A program made the translations under genes and the position numbers. The notes below the pieces were generated by a model. The model was not told the origin of the DNA and made no database searches. It was given only the letters and a program-made list of their open reading frames with translations. Of a DNA stretch of 64,000 nucleotides, positions 28,675-38,294 are shown in pieces; positions within the stretch are counted from its first letter, which is position 1; each line of letters starts with the position of its first letter. The stretch is from Spirochaetaceae bacterium (lineage in GTDB: Bacteria > Myxococcota_A > UBA9160 > UBA4427), in assembly GCA_020632655.1 (NCBI GenBank), contig JACKFD010000003.1:186001-250000 (forward strand). Reading direction: 5' to 3'.

Positions 28675-30294
28675 TCAATCCGCGCGATGGGACCGGACGA
28701 GCTCCACCGCCACCACGACGACGGCGAGGAGCACGACGGGGGCGCGTCCGAAGCGCACGAAGGGCGTCCATCGCGCCGCGGGGCGGACCTCGGTGCGGAG
28801 CAGCCCGGGGCCGCCTCGTGGGAGCGCGGCGGCGACGCGACCCTGCGCATCGATCGCCGCCGTCAGCCCGATCGTGGTCGCGCGCAGCATCGGTCTTCCC
28901 GTCTCCGCGGCGCGCAGCATGGCGGCGGCCAGCATGTGATCCGGTCCGCGCCCCGAGGCACCCAGCCAGCTCTCGTTCGAGAGGTTGAGGAGCAGACGGG
29001 CCCCGGACCGGACCTGGCCGCGTGCCACTTCCGGGAAGAGCACCTCGTAGCAGATCGAGACACCGATCGGTGTCGATCCCGCATCGAGCAGCACGGACGA
29101 CTCGCCGGCGACGAAGCCGGGGGATCCTCGATCCGGACGCCGTGTCGCGAGCCCGCGCCGATCCTCGGCAAAGGGGAGCAGACGCGTCTTGAGATGGCGT
29201 GCCACCACGCGTCGTTGCGCATCCAGCAGCACCGCCGCGACGCCGAGTCCCTCCGGTCCTGCGCCGGGCTCGAGCCAGGGGACGCCCAGCACCAGCGGCG
29301 CCGCGGCGCCGGGTCGGTCGGCAGCGCGTTCGAGGTACTCCGCGTTCATGGGCCAGAGCGTGCCGAGCGCACTCTCCGGCCAGACGACCAGCTCGGCCTG
29401 TCCGTCGGTCGGTGTCATGCCTTCGAGCTGGCTCAGTCGCTCCGCTTCGCTGGGCCGCGGTCGATCGCGGCGGGTGTCGAGGCCGCTCTGGACCAGATCG
29501 ACCCTCATGACCGGGGCACCGTCGGTCGCCGCGAGCAGTCCCTGCCAGAGGGCCGTCGCGACGAGGAGGGTCGCGAGGAGGCTCGAGGTGACGGCGGCGC
29601 CCCTTCGATCGGGACCGGCGATAAGGCGCAGGGCGAGCAGCGAGCCCGCGGCGAGCCAGGCCGAAACGCCGAGTGCGCCGACGACGGCGGCGCTGTCGAG
29701 CAGACGCGGGGCGATCGCGAACGCCGCGCTGTCGAGCAGACGCGGGGGGCTCTCCAGGGCGGCGCTGTCGAGCAGGCGAGGTGCGCTCGTCAGGGCGCTG
29801 GCGAGCGAGAGCCAGGCGCCGGGCAGGAGCGCCTCGCGGGCCAGCTCGCCGAGGACCCAGGCGCCGGCGACCCGGAGCGCGCTCCGTGCGCTCGATCCCG
29901 AGGCGGGGTCGCCCGCGAGGCCGGCGAAGACCACGAAGGGCAACGCACCGAGGAGCTGATGGGCGAGCAGCCAGGCCCCGGCGAGGACGAGCCCGTCGAG
30001 CGCGAAGTAGGCGCCGAGTCCCGTCCAGGCCGTCTCGCCGCAGGCGATCGCAGCCGCCAGGCTGCCCGTCAGCCAGCCGGCGACCAGACGCGCGGGCCAT
30101 GCCTGTCGCGACATCGCGTGCAGCAGCGGCGCGATCGCGACGAGGGCGGCGGGTCCGCTCGCCGGCCCGCCCGGTTGCACGAGCCCGTAGGCGATGCCGC
30201 CGACCACGCTCCAGGCCACGAGTCGCAGGCGTTCGTTCGAGCTGTCGAGCAGAGGATCGGGGACCATGCGGCTCGCGAGGGGGTCGGGCATCAT
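28675..30294 (-). CDS. lnt: Apolipoprotein N-acyltransferase
   Basis: A 539-residue inner-membrane enzyme that adds the third acyl chain to lipoproteins. N-terminal hydrophobic helices (to about residue 215) are followed by a nitrilase domain with all three catalytic residues: Glu in VVWPESALGTLWPM, Lys in KTRLLPFAE, Cys in VSICYEVLFPE. In the membrane part the segment PRLLDSAA occurs three times at 12-residue spacing; one copy matches the normal family segment and two look duplicated. Start is ATG 30294 (or 30291). It is divergent from the histidine kinase gene, with only 48 bases between. Many lipoproteins in the window are its likely clients. Confidence 0.9.
   Translation of the reverse strand: MMPDPLASRMVPDPLLDSSNERLRLVAWSVVGGIAYGLVQPGGPASGPAALVAIAPLLHAMSRQAWPARLVAGWLTGSLAAAIACGETAWTGLGAYFALDGLVLAGAWLLAHQLLGALPFVVFAGLAGDPASGSSARSALRVAGAWVLGELAREALLPGAWLSLASALTSAPRLLDSAALESPPRLLDSAAFAIAPRLLDSAAVVGALGVSAWLAAGSLLALRLIAGPDRRGAAVTSSLLATLLVATALWQGLLAATDGAPVMRVDLVQSGLDTRRDRPRPSEAERLSQLEGMTPTDGQAELVVWPESALGTLWPMNAEYLERAADRPGAAAPLVLGVPWLEPGAGPEGLGVAAVLLDAQRRVVARHLKTRLLPFAEDRRGLATRRPDRGSPGFVAGESSVLLDAGSTPIGVSICYEVLFPEVARGQVRSGARLLLNLSNESWLGASGRGPDHMLAAAMLRAAETGRPMLRATTIGLTAAIDAQGRVAAALPRGGPGLLRTEVRPAARWTPFVRFGRAPVVLLAVVVVAVELVRSHRAD
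29690..29797. repeat. Three in-frame 36-bp tandem repeats inside lnt
   Basis: On the plus strand GCGCTGTCGAGCAG starts at 29690, 29726 and 29762, exactly 36 bases apart, followed by ACGCGGGG or GCGAGG variants. The unit encodes 12 residues ending PRLLDSAA, so the reading frame is kept. A fourth, worn copy may follow near 29795. Confidence 0.85.
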
Positions 30295-30342
30295 GCGCCC
30301 GCGATCGGTGGCGTCGAGGCGTCGCGCGGTCGGGAGGCGCGA

Positions 30343-32589
30343 TTGACCCGACGGAGCATGATACTCGCCGCGCTCGCCCTGATCATGGCGGGTCTCTTCG
30401 CCTGGATCGTCCACGACAGCATGCGCCTGGTGGGCGAGGCCTTCCCGGGCTTCATGATCTGGGACAACGGCATGCTGCTCGCCTTCCACGGTTCGGACTG
30501 GACGGGCATCCGCGCGGGCCTGCCGACCTACGGGCGGATCCTGGCCGTCGACGGTCAGCCCTTCGTGGATCGCGCCGCATTGCTCGCGCAGGTCCGGGCG
30601 GTGCCGCTGGGCACGCCGGTCGAGTACGCGTTGCTGGTGGGCGGTGGAGCACGGACGCTGTCGGTCCCGACCATGCGCTTCGAGCTGGCGGGCTACCTCA
30701 CGACCTTCGGCGTCTACGTCTTCGCCGCGGCCGTGTGCTGGGCGACGACGCTCGCGGTGCTCTACCTGAAGCGGGGCGCGGCCGACGCGCGGGCGCTGGC
30801 CTGGATGCTCTTCATGGTTGGGCTCTCGCTGCTGCTGGCCGTCGACCTGATCGGGACGTCGCGCTTCGGTCGGAGTCTCGCGCTCGCCGAGCCGCTCACC
30901 GCCGTCGCGATCCTGCACTTCGTCGCCTTCTTCCCCGCTCCGCGCTTCCGACCGGGCGTGTTGCTCGGCTGGCTCTCGGTCCTGTACGGGGTGGCGGCGC
31001 TCTACGGGTCGGTCGGGGCCGCCTACTTCTACGCGGCGCCCGAGTTCTCGCGGCGCTTCAACGACTTCGCCTACCTCGGCATCGCGCTCGCGCTGGTGCT
31101 CGCGATCGCCGCACTCGGCTACTCCGTGCTGCGCGAGGCCTCGAGCGACGACCGGGTGCGCGCGGCGATCGTGTTCACGGGCGCCCTCTCGGCCTGCCTC
31201 GTTCCCGCGATCGCCGTGCCGGCGTTCTTCCTGCTGGGCTGGTCCGTCTCCTGGAGCCTCGTCTTCGCGCCGGTCTTCCTCTTCCCGGCCGCCGTGCTCT
31301 ACGCCGTGGCGCGTCACGACCTCTTCGAGGCGGAGCGCTTCATCCGTCTCTCGCTGGGCTACGGAATCGCGTCGACGCTCGCGACCCTCGTCTTCATCTT
31401 CGCCGTCTTCGCCCTCGACATCACGGTCTTCCCGGACCTCAAGAGCAGCCCCGCGGCCGCGCTGCTCTTCGTGCTGGTGCTCGCGATCTTCTTCAACCCG
31501 GTCCTCGCGCGCACGCAGCAGGCGATCGACCGCTACTTCTACCGGGCCGCGGCGAACCCCGGTCGCGTCCTCGAGGAGCTGAGCGCGGACCTCGCGGAGT
31601 GCTCGGACGGGGAGGGGATCCGGTCCCGCGTGGAGGAGATCCTGCGGGCGGCCCTCAACCTCGAGTGGGTCGAGCTCGATGCGGCCGGATCGGGTGGGTG
31701 GGCCGGGCTCGCGCCGGCGACCGGGGGCGTCGGTCTCGTGCGCCCCGTGCTCTTCCGATCGGAGCGGCTCGGAGAGCTGCGCTGTGGACCGAAGCTCTCG
31801 GGCGCGCCCTGGGCCGAGACGGATCGCGATCTCGTCGCCGGTGTCGCCGCGCAGACCGGGATCGCGCTGCGCAACCTGCGATCGCTCGAGGATCTGCGTC
31901 ACGCGCAGGAGAGTCTGGTACGCCAGGAACGTCTGGCCCTGATGGGCGAGCTCGCGGGCTCGGTCGCCCACGGCGTGCGCAATCCGCTCGCCGGCATCCG
32001 CGCGTCGGCGCAGATCGCGCGCCAGCAGACCGACGACGAGGACGTGCGCGAGACGGTCGGCGGCATCATTGCCGAATCCGATCGCCTCGAGCGAAGGGTG
32101 CGGGCCCTGCTCGATTTCTCGAAGCCCTTCCGACCGGGGGCCGCGCGTGTCGACGTCGGCGAGGTCCTGGGTGCCGTACGCAGCGCGCTCGAGGCCCGCG
32201 CGCGTCGAGCCGGGATGCCGATCGACGTCGACGTCCGCGGTGAGTGCGTGCTGCCGGCCAGCGATCCCGACTTTCTCGAGGAAGCGCTGCTCGAGCTCGC
32301 GGGCAACGCGCTGCGCGTGATGGAGCCGGCGGGTGGTCGACTCGGCCTCTCGGCGGCGCGCGAGGCCGAGCGCATCGTCGTGCGGGTGACCGACGAGGGG
32401 CCCGGGATTCCGGAAGACGTGCGCGGCCGCGTCTTCGATCTCTTCTTCACGACCCGACCCGACGGCACGGGCGTCGGCCTCGCCACGGTCAAGCGCATCG
32501 TCGAGGCCCTGTCGGGCGCGATCCGCGTCGAGCCGCGCGAAGGCGGATCCGGCACGACCTTCGTGATCGAGCTGCCCGTGACGACCTGA
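30343..32589 (+). CDS. Multi-pass membrane histidine kinase with PDZ-like and GAF-like parts
   Basis: A sensor kinase of about 748 residues. A first membrane helix is followed by an extracytoplasmic segment resembling a PDZ core (YGRILAVDGQPFVDRAALLAQVRAVPLGTPVEYALLV), then about eight hydrophobic helices, a GAF-like region (about 400-500), and the kinase core: H box SVAHGVRNPLAGIRA (His near 543), N box ELAGNALRVM, DEGPGIP and GTGVGLATV. The kinase core is of the NtrB/ZraS kind that pairs with sigma-54 activators; one is encoded at 34885-36249. TTG 30343 has GGGAGG five bases upstream and is preferred; ATG 30358 is the alternative. The true partner is not proven because two genes lie between. 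Confidence 0.85.
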   Translation: MTRRSMILAALALIMAGLFAWIVHDSMRLVGEAFPGFMIWDNGMLLAFHGSDWTGIRAGLPTYGRILAVDGQPFVDRAALLAQVRAVPLGTPVEYALLVGGGARTLSVPTMRFELAGYLTTFGVYVFAAAVCWATTLAVLYLKRGAADARALAWMLFMVGLSLLLAVDLIGTSRFGRSLALAEPLTAVAILHFVAFFPAPRFRPGVLLGWLSVLYGVAALYGSVGAAYFYAAPEFSRRFNDFAYLGIALALVLAIAALGYSVLREASSDDRVRAAIVFTGALSACLVPAIAVPAFFLLGWSVSWSLVFAPVFLFPAAVLYAVARHDLFEAERFIRLSLGYGIASTLATLVFIFAVFALDITVFPDLKSSPAAALLFVLVLAIFFNPVLARTQQAIDRYFYRAAANPGRVLEELSADLAECSDGEGIRSRVEEILRAALNLEWVELDAAGSGGWAGLAPATGGVGLVRPVLFRSERLGELRCGPKLSGAPWAETDRDLVAGVAAQTGIALRNLRSLEDLRHAQESLVRQERLALMGELAGSVAHGVRNPLAGIRASAQIARQQTDDEDVRETVGGIIAESDRLERRVRALLDFSKPFRPGAARVDVGEVLGAVRSALEARARRAGMPIDVDVRGECVLPASDPDFLEEALLELAGNALRVMEPAGGRLGLSAAREAERIVVRVTDEGPGIPEDVRGRVFDLFFTTRPDGTGVGLATVKRIVEALSGAIRVEPREGGSGTTFVIELPVTT

Positions 32590-32654
32590 CGCAGCAGTCG
32601 GCGGCCCGAGCGGCGGGCGCCCGCTTCGATCGGGCGCCGTCCATCCTCGGTCGC

Positions 32655-34286
32655 TCAGGGAATCGCGATCGGGGTGCCGAGCGCGCTGCCGATCGCGTCG
32701 TCGTCCGAGCCGTCGATGCGCCCGTTGCCGTCGACGTCGTAGCGCGCCTCGTAGCCCGGCTCGCCCCGCGACAGCCCCTTTCGCCAGAGGACGAGGAGCC
32801 GGTCGTTCGCATCGACCAGTCCGGAGTCGTCGACGTCCGGATCGGGCAGGACGAGATCGACGATCGATCCGCCGGCGGCAGACTCGATCACGAGCAGGTC
32901 CGTGAGACCGTCGTCGAGGGCGCCGCCCGCGTCGTCCAGCACGATGGCCGTACCGCGCGCGTCCGCCACGACGAGCGTCTCGCGGTAGGGGTCCGCATCC
33001 AGGTCGGGCGAGACGATCGATACGAGGCCGCCGGTCGAGACGACCAGCGTCCGGGGCGCGTCGAGGTCGGCGACGTTGCCGAGACCGTCGAGGGGGACGA
33101 CGCGCAGGTCGACGTGTGCGGCGGGGCCGTCGTCGGGGACGTGGACCGTGTCGGCGATCTCGAGCGGGCGGGGCAGACCCTGCGCGTCGACGCCGCGACG
33201 GATCACGCGACGCGGCGTGAACTCGTAGGGGTGATCGGTCGGTGAACGGACGACACCGAAGCGCACGGCCTCGCCCGAGTGGGACTCGACGACGTGGGTC
33301 GAGGCGTCGCTGCCATCCAGCCGCAGGGCGAAGCCGTCCGCCAGCAGCGGCGCCACGACGAGCGCGGGATCGGGGAATTGCGGCTCGAGGCGCAGCCCCA
33401 GCGGCCGGTCCGGCGACGGCGCCTCGGGGCCGCCGGGCCCGGCGTCGAGGAGCTCCGTGCGGTCGAAGGGCAGCTGGAAGGGCAGGGAGGTCATGAGCAT
33501 CGGACCGACGGGCACCACGCCTCCGAGTACCGCCGGATCCGTCTCGCCCGTGAACGCGGCGGCGACGAGCACCAGCCGGAGCGGCGCGGCCGCGGGCCCG
33601 CCCGCGAGCAGTCGGAGCGTGCCGTCCGCGCGGCCGCCGGTCGCGTGGACCAGCTGGAGCGCGAGCGGCTCGAGCTCGGCCTCCTCGATCTCGACATCCG
33701 CGACGACACCGTCGAGCGTCGTGGGGCCGATGTGTCCGTCGCCGTCGAGATCGCCGAAGGCGGCGACGACGATCGGCCGGCCTTCGAGCGAGGGCGAGTC
33801 GACGAAGGCGTCGAGCGGATTCGCCACCCAGCCGTGCACGGCGCCGACCGTGTAGTCGACGAGCGTGCCGACGCCGTCGGGGGCTGCGACGGCGGCGATC
33901 GGCGCGGGCGCGGCGGCGGCCGGCGAGGCGAGCGAGCGCGAGCCCGCGCGCACGACGAGGTCGAGATCGCCGCGCAGATAGGGCGACGCCTGGTCGTCCC
34001 TCGTGCCCAGGAGGCGATCGGGTCCCGCCATGCGCATGGGGACGCCGGGCGCGCCTTCGAGGACCTCGCCCGTGAAGGGATCGAGCCAATCGCCGTGCAG
34101 CGCGAGATCGGAGGGCAGCGAGAGCCGCGGACAGCCGCCCGCCAGGCTGGTGAGCGCGACGACCGCCGTGAGCGCGGCGAGCCCGGCCGTGCGGGGACGG
34201 GCGTGGGCAGAGCGAGGCGACGTGCGCCGCGCCGCGCCGGCCGCTTCGCCGCCGACCTGCGTGTCCCGGGCGGGTCGTCGGCTCAT
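32655..34286 (-). CDS. Large putative lipoprotein with dockerin-like calcium repeats
   Basis: A 543-residue secreted protein. The N-terminus is basic, then hydrophobic, with a lipobox-like TSLAGGC near residue 52. The middle is rich in beta-strand sequence and has EF-hand-like FGDLDGDGHIG. The end carries two dockerin type I-like calcium loops (DPDVDDSGLVDANDRL and RYDVDGNGRIDGSDDD), each followed by a helix. Dockerins bind cohesins in cellulosomes, but isolated copies also occur as calcium-binding ends of other secreted proteins. The ATG at 34286 overlaps the stop of the upstream gene by four bases. Function unknown. Confidence 0.65.
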   Translation of the reverse strand: MSRRPARDTQVGGEAAGAARRTSPRSAHARPRTAGLAALTAVVALTSLAGGCPRLSLPSDLALHGDWLDPFTGEVLEGAPGVPMRMAGPDRLLGTRDDQASPYLRGDLDLVVRAGSRSLASPAAAAPAPIAAVAAPDGVGTLVDYTVGAVHGWVANPLDAFVDSPSLEGRPIVVAAFGDLDGDGHIGPTTLDGVVADVEIEEAELEPLALQLVHATGGRADGTLRLLAGGPAAAPLRLVLVAAAFTGETDPAVLGGVVPVGPMLMTSLPFQLPFDRTELLDAGPGGPEAPSPDRPLGLRLEPQFPDPALVVAPLLADGFALRLDGSDASTHVVESHSGEAVRFGVVRSPTDHPYEFTPRRVIRRGVDAQGLPRPLEIADTVHVPDDGPAAHVDLRVVPLDGLGNVADLDAPRTLVVSTGGLVSIVSPDLDADPYRETLVVADARGTAIVLDDAGGALDDGLTDLLVIESAAGGSIVDLVLPDPDVDDSGLVDANDRLLVLWRKGLSRGEPGYEARYDVDGNGRIDGSDDDAIGSALGTPIAIP

Positions 34287-34843
34287 CGCACCACCCGTTC
34301 GAGCGCGATCGGATTCGAGACGAAGGGTGTCGTGCCGTCGATCACGAAGAGCTGCGCGGACAGGGCACGTCCGACGAAGGGCGCGGACAGGCGCGCCTCG
34401 AGTCGGCCCGGTCCGACGTGGTCGAGGGCTTGAGCGGGCGCCGCCGCGCCGGCCGTCTCGATCGCCGCGGACTCGATCGGCGAGAGGCCGTCGACGATCG
34501 CCGGGTCGAGGCCGACGAAGGCGTCTCCGTCGAGCTCGAAGCGGACGAAGTCGGCCGCGCCTTCGCTGCTCCAGACGACGAGCTGGAGCGGAAAGCCCGA
34601 TTGCAGCAGCGCATTCCACGGGAACTCGCCCTCGACGCGCACCAGCGTGCCCGACGGCGTCTCGACCGCCACCCCGCGCCAGAGCACGAGGGTCGGGTCG
34701 GTCTCGCCGGCGCCGGCCGGCCCCGCCAGGACGAGCCGGATCGCCGCGGCCGCGATCAGCAGCGCCGCGCCGGCCGCGCGCACGCGCCGTCCGCGGAGGC
34801 TCGCCGGGGCAGGCTCGAGGCTCTTCTTCGATTTGGGAATCAT
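34283..34843 (-). CDS. Secreted protein of unknown family
   Basis: A 186-residue exported protein. A signal peptide (AAGALLIAAAAI... ending near LAGPAGAGE) is followed by about 140 residues with beta-rich pattern and no family I recognise. ATG 34843 has GGGAGG upstream, which decides the start. It is coupled by a four-base overlap to the dockerin-like lipoprotein gene, so the two products may work as a pair on the cell surface. It lies 41 bases downstream of the sigma-54 activator gene and may be in its transcript. Confidence 0.55.
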   Translation of the reverse strand: MIPKSKKSLEPAPASLRGRRVRAAGAALLIAAAAIRLVLAGPAGAGETDPTLVLWRGVAVETPSGTLVRVEGEFPWNALLQSGFPLQLVVWSSEGAADFVRFELDGDAFVGLDPAIVDGLSPIESAAIETAGAAAPAQALDHVGPGRLEARLSAPFVGRALSAQLFVIDGTTPFVSNPIALERVVR

Positions 34844-34884
34844 CGACCAAATCCTCCCACGCCCGGACCGACGTGTCGACTGGA

Positions 34885-36249
<1,365 letters not shown>

Positions 36250-36374
36250 GGCCGGAACGTATCACCACGTAGCGCCGCGGGCGGATTTCGGGGGAAATCG
36301 CGCGGCGGAAGCGGGATATGCCCCAGCTCGAGCGAGCAGCCGTGCCCACGGCACGACAGGGCCCGGTCGGAAGC

Positions 36375-36390
36375 GGGCACGGCGGTTGCA
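36375..36390 (+). promoter_or_regulatory. Sigma-54 (-24/-12) promoter for the first glycan operon
   Basis: GGGCACGGCGGTTGCA contains the -24 GG (36376-36377) and the -12 GC (36388-36389), 12 bases apart as required, within GGCAC-N5-TTGCA, which matches the consensus. The expected transcript start near 36401 gives a leader of about 48 bases to the ATG at 36449. A CGTGCC-CAC-GGCACG palindrome lies just upstream (36341-36355). Confidence 0.75.
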
Positions 36391-36448
36391 CTGGCCGTCC
36401 TTTCGGACGATGCGCCCGCCCCCGGACCGCGTCCCGAGAAGGAGAACC

Positions 36449-36811
36449 ATGGAGTCGCCGAGCTCGCTCTTGATCGTCGAGGACGAACGCATCCTGTCCG
36501 GGTGCCTCGCCCGGCATTTCTCCGGTCGGGGTCTGGACGTCGCCGTCGCGGGCTCGCTGGCGGAGGCCCGTGAGTGGCTCGGCCGTCGGTGCTTCGATGC
36601 GTTCCTGCTCGACGTCGGCCTGCCGGACGGCGACGGGCTCAGCCTGCTCGACGAGGTCTCGGTCGATCGATCGGTCGTGATCACGGCCAACCCCGACCCC
36701 GAGCGCCTCGCCGATCTCGGTGTCCGCTTCCTGGTTCCGAAGCCGATCGATCTGGATCACGTGGCGCGGGTCGTCTCCGACCTCGACGTCGCGGTCGGGG
36801 AGGGCCTTTGA
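36449..36811 (+). CDS. Stand-alone receiver-domain response regulator
   Basis: A 120-residue protein that is only a receiver domain (LLIVEDERILSGCLARHF, Asp in AFLLDVGLPDGDGLSL near residue 54, Thr/Ser position in VVITANP, Lys in LVPKPIDL). No DNA-binding or enzyme domain follows. The ATG 36449 has AGAAGGAGA upstream. It is the first gene of a seven-gene sigma-54-promoted operon, one base ahead of a glycosyltransferase gene. It may relay or drain phosphoryl groups from a kinase, or control an enzyme by binding it. Confidence 0.85.
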   Translation: MESPSSLLIVEDERILSGCLARHFSGRGLDVAVAGSLAEAREWLGRRCFDAFLLDVGLPDGDGLSLLDEVSVDRSVVITANPDPERLADLGVRFLVPKPIDLDHVARVVSDLDVAVGEGL

Positions 36812-36812
36812 G

Positions 36813-38294
36813 ATGCGTCGGTTCGAAGCGTCCATTGGCGACCTCGGCGTGCCCGGCCTGCCTCCGCGACGGCTCTTCTCCGATCCGGTCGACGGCATGC
36901 CGCGCCCGTCGAGTGCGCGGAGCGGCTCGACTGCGTCGCCCGTCGGCCTGCGACAGCGACCGGCCGACCCGCCCTCCCTTCCGATCCGGGCCGGGGGGCT
37001 CGTCGGCGACGAGCGCGGCGTTCTCGCGCAGGCGACCCCCCGGTCCACCGGCCCGGCCGCCGCGAAGGCCGCACGAGGAGACGAATTGCGGCCGCTGCGC
37101 ATCGCACTCTATTCGCACGACACGGTCGGTCTCGGACACTTCCGAAGGAACCTGATGCTCGCGCGCTCCTTCGTCGCGCTCGAGCCTCGTCCGCACGTGC
37201 TGATGATCTCGGGTGCGACCGAGGCGGTCCGTTTCCCGAAGCCGCCGGGTGTCGACGTGATCACATTGCCGGCGCTCACGAAGGTCGAGCGCAATCGCTA
37301 CGGCTCGAGGAGCCTCGGCGTCCGGCTCGAGGAGCTCGTCGACCTGCGCGCGCGCACGATCCTCGCCGCCGTGTCCAGCTTCGCCCCCGACCTGCTGGTC
37401 GTCGACAACGTGCCGCGCGGCGCGCAGGGCGAGCTCGACGCCACCCTCGAGAGGCTGAGGGCCGATGGACGGACCCACGTCGTGCTCGGTCTGCGCGACG
37501 TGCTCGACGAGCCCGAAGCCGTACGGCGCGAGTGGCGCGGTCTCGGCAACGAGGAGGTGATCGAGCGGCTCTTCGACGCCGTCTGGGTCTACGGGGACAG
37601 GCAGGTCGTGGACCTCGCGCGGGAGTACGGCTTCGGGCGGCCCACGGCGAGCAGGATCCACTACGTCGGCTACCTGGATCGGTGCGAGGATGCGACGCGT
37701 GGACCGTCCTCCGCCGAAGCGGACGGGACGGCCGCGCGCGTCGCGGGCGGGCGGCCCTACGCGCTGTGTCTGGTGGGCGGTGGCGAGGACGGCGTGCGTC
37801 TCGCGGAGGCCTTCAGCCGGCTCGAGGCCCGACCGGACCAGGACCGCGTGCTGCTGCTCGGGCCCTACATGCCGGAGGCCGCGCGGCTCGCCGTGCGGGC
37901 GCGCGCCGAGGCCTCGCCGGATCTCGAGGTGATCGACTTCCTGGAGGACCCGATGCCGCTCGTGGCCGGCGCGAGCAGCGTGATCTCGATGGGTGGACAC
38001 AACTCCGTGTCGGAGATCCTGTCCTTCGACCGGCCGGCGCTGATCGTGCCCCGGGTGAGCCCGCGCCGTGAACAATGGGTCCGGGCCCATCGCCTCGCGC
38101 GACTCGGCCTCGTCGACGTGCTCGATCCCGCGGAGCTCGAGCCGGAGCGCCTGGCGGGCTGGCTCGAGAAGACGCCGACGCGCTCCTTCCGGGCGCGGGA
38201 GGCGGTCGACATGGGCGGGCTCGAGCGGACCCGCGCTCTGGTCGCGGAGCTCGCGCTCGCTCGTGCGTTCGAACGCGAGGAGGTGGGCGCGTGA
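36813..38294 (+). CDS. MurG-like (GT-B) glycosyltransferase
   Basis: A 493-residue protein. The first about 93 residues are Pro/Arg-rich and not family-like; the rest is a GT-B fold of the MurG/GT28 kind (LRIALYSHDTVGLGHFRRNLMLA, DLLVVDNVPRG, VWVYGDRQV, YVGYLDR, LLLGPYMP, ISMGGHNSVSEILSFDRPALIVPR, the latter resembling the nucleotide-sugar site). It should transfer a sugar to a lipid or glycan acceptor. A later start is possible, but ATG 36813 is one base after the previous stop. It overlaps the next gene by four bases. Its C-terminal counterpart occurs fused in the gene at 50830. Confidence 0.82.
   Translation: MRRFEASIGDLGVPGLPPRRLFSDPVDGMPRPSSARSGSTASPVGLRQRPADPPSLPIRAGGLVGDERGVLAQATPRSTGPAAAKAARGDELRPLRIALYSHDTVGLGHFRRNLMLARSFVALEPRPHVLMISGATEAVRFPKPPGVDVITLPALTKVERNRYGSRSLGVRLEELVDLRARTILAAVSSFAPDLLVVDNVPRGAQGELDATLERLRADGRTHVVLGLRDVLDEPEAVRREWRGLGNEEVIERLFDAVWVYGDRQVVDLAREYGFGRPTASRIHYVGYLDRCEDATRGPSSAEADGTAARVAGGRPYALCLVGGGEDGVRLAEAFSRLEARPDQDRVLLLGPYMPEAARLAVRARAEASPDLEVIDFLEDPMPLVAGASSVISMGGHNSVSEILSFDRPALIVPRVSPRREQWVRAHRLARLGLVDVLDPAELEPERLAGWLEKTPTRSFRAREAVDMGGLERTRALVAELALARAFEREEVGA

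Noticed and set aside
30150..30180. GG...TTGCA in the lnt region resembling a -24/-12 element
   Set aside because: The GG to GC distance is 13 rather than 12, and it lies inside the lnt coding sequence.
28675..34089. A single minus-strand open frame of 1804 codons
   Set aside because: Only the part to 30294 is lnt. The rest is antisense to the histidine kinase and reads as Arg/Asp/Glu/Gly-rich sequence without family features, as often happens in GC-rich DNA.
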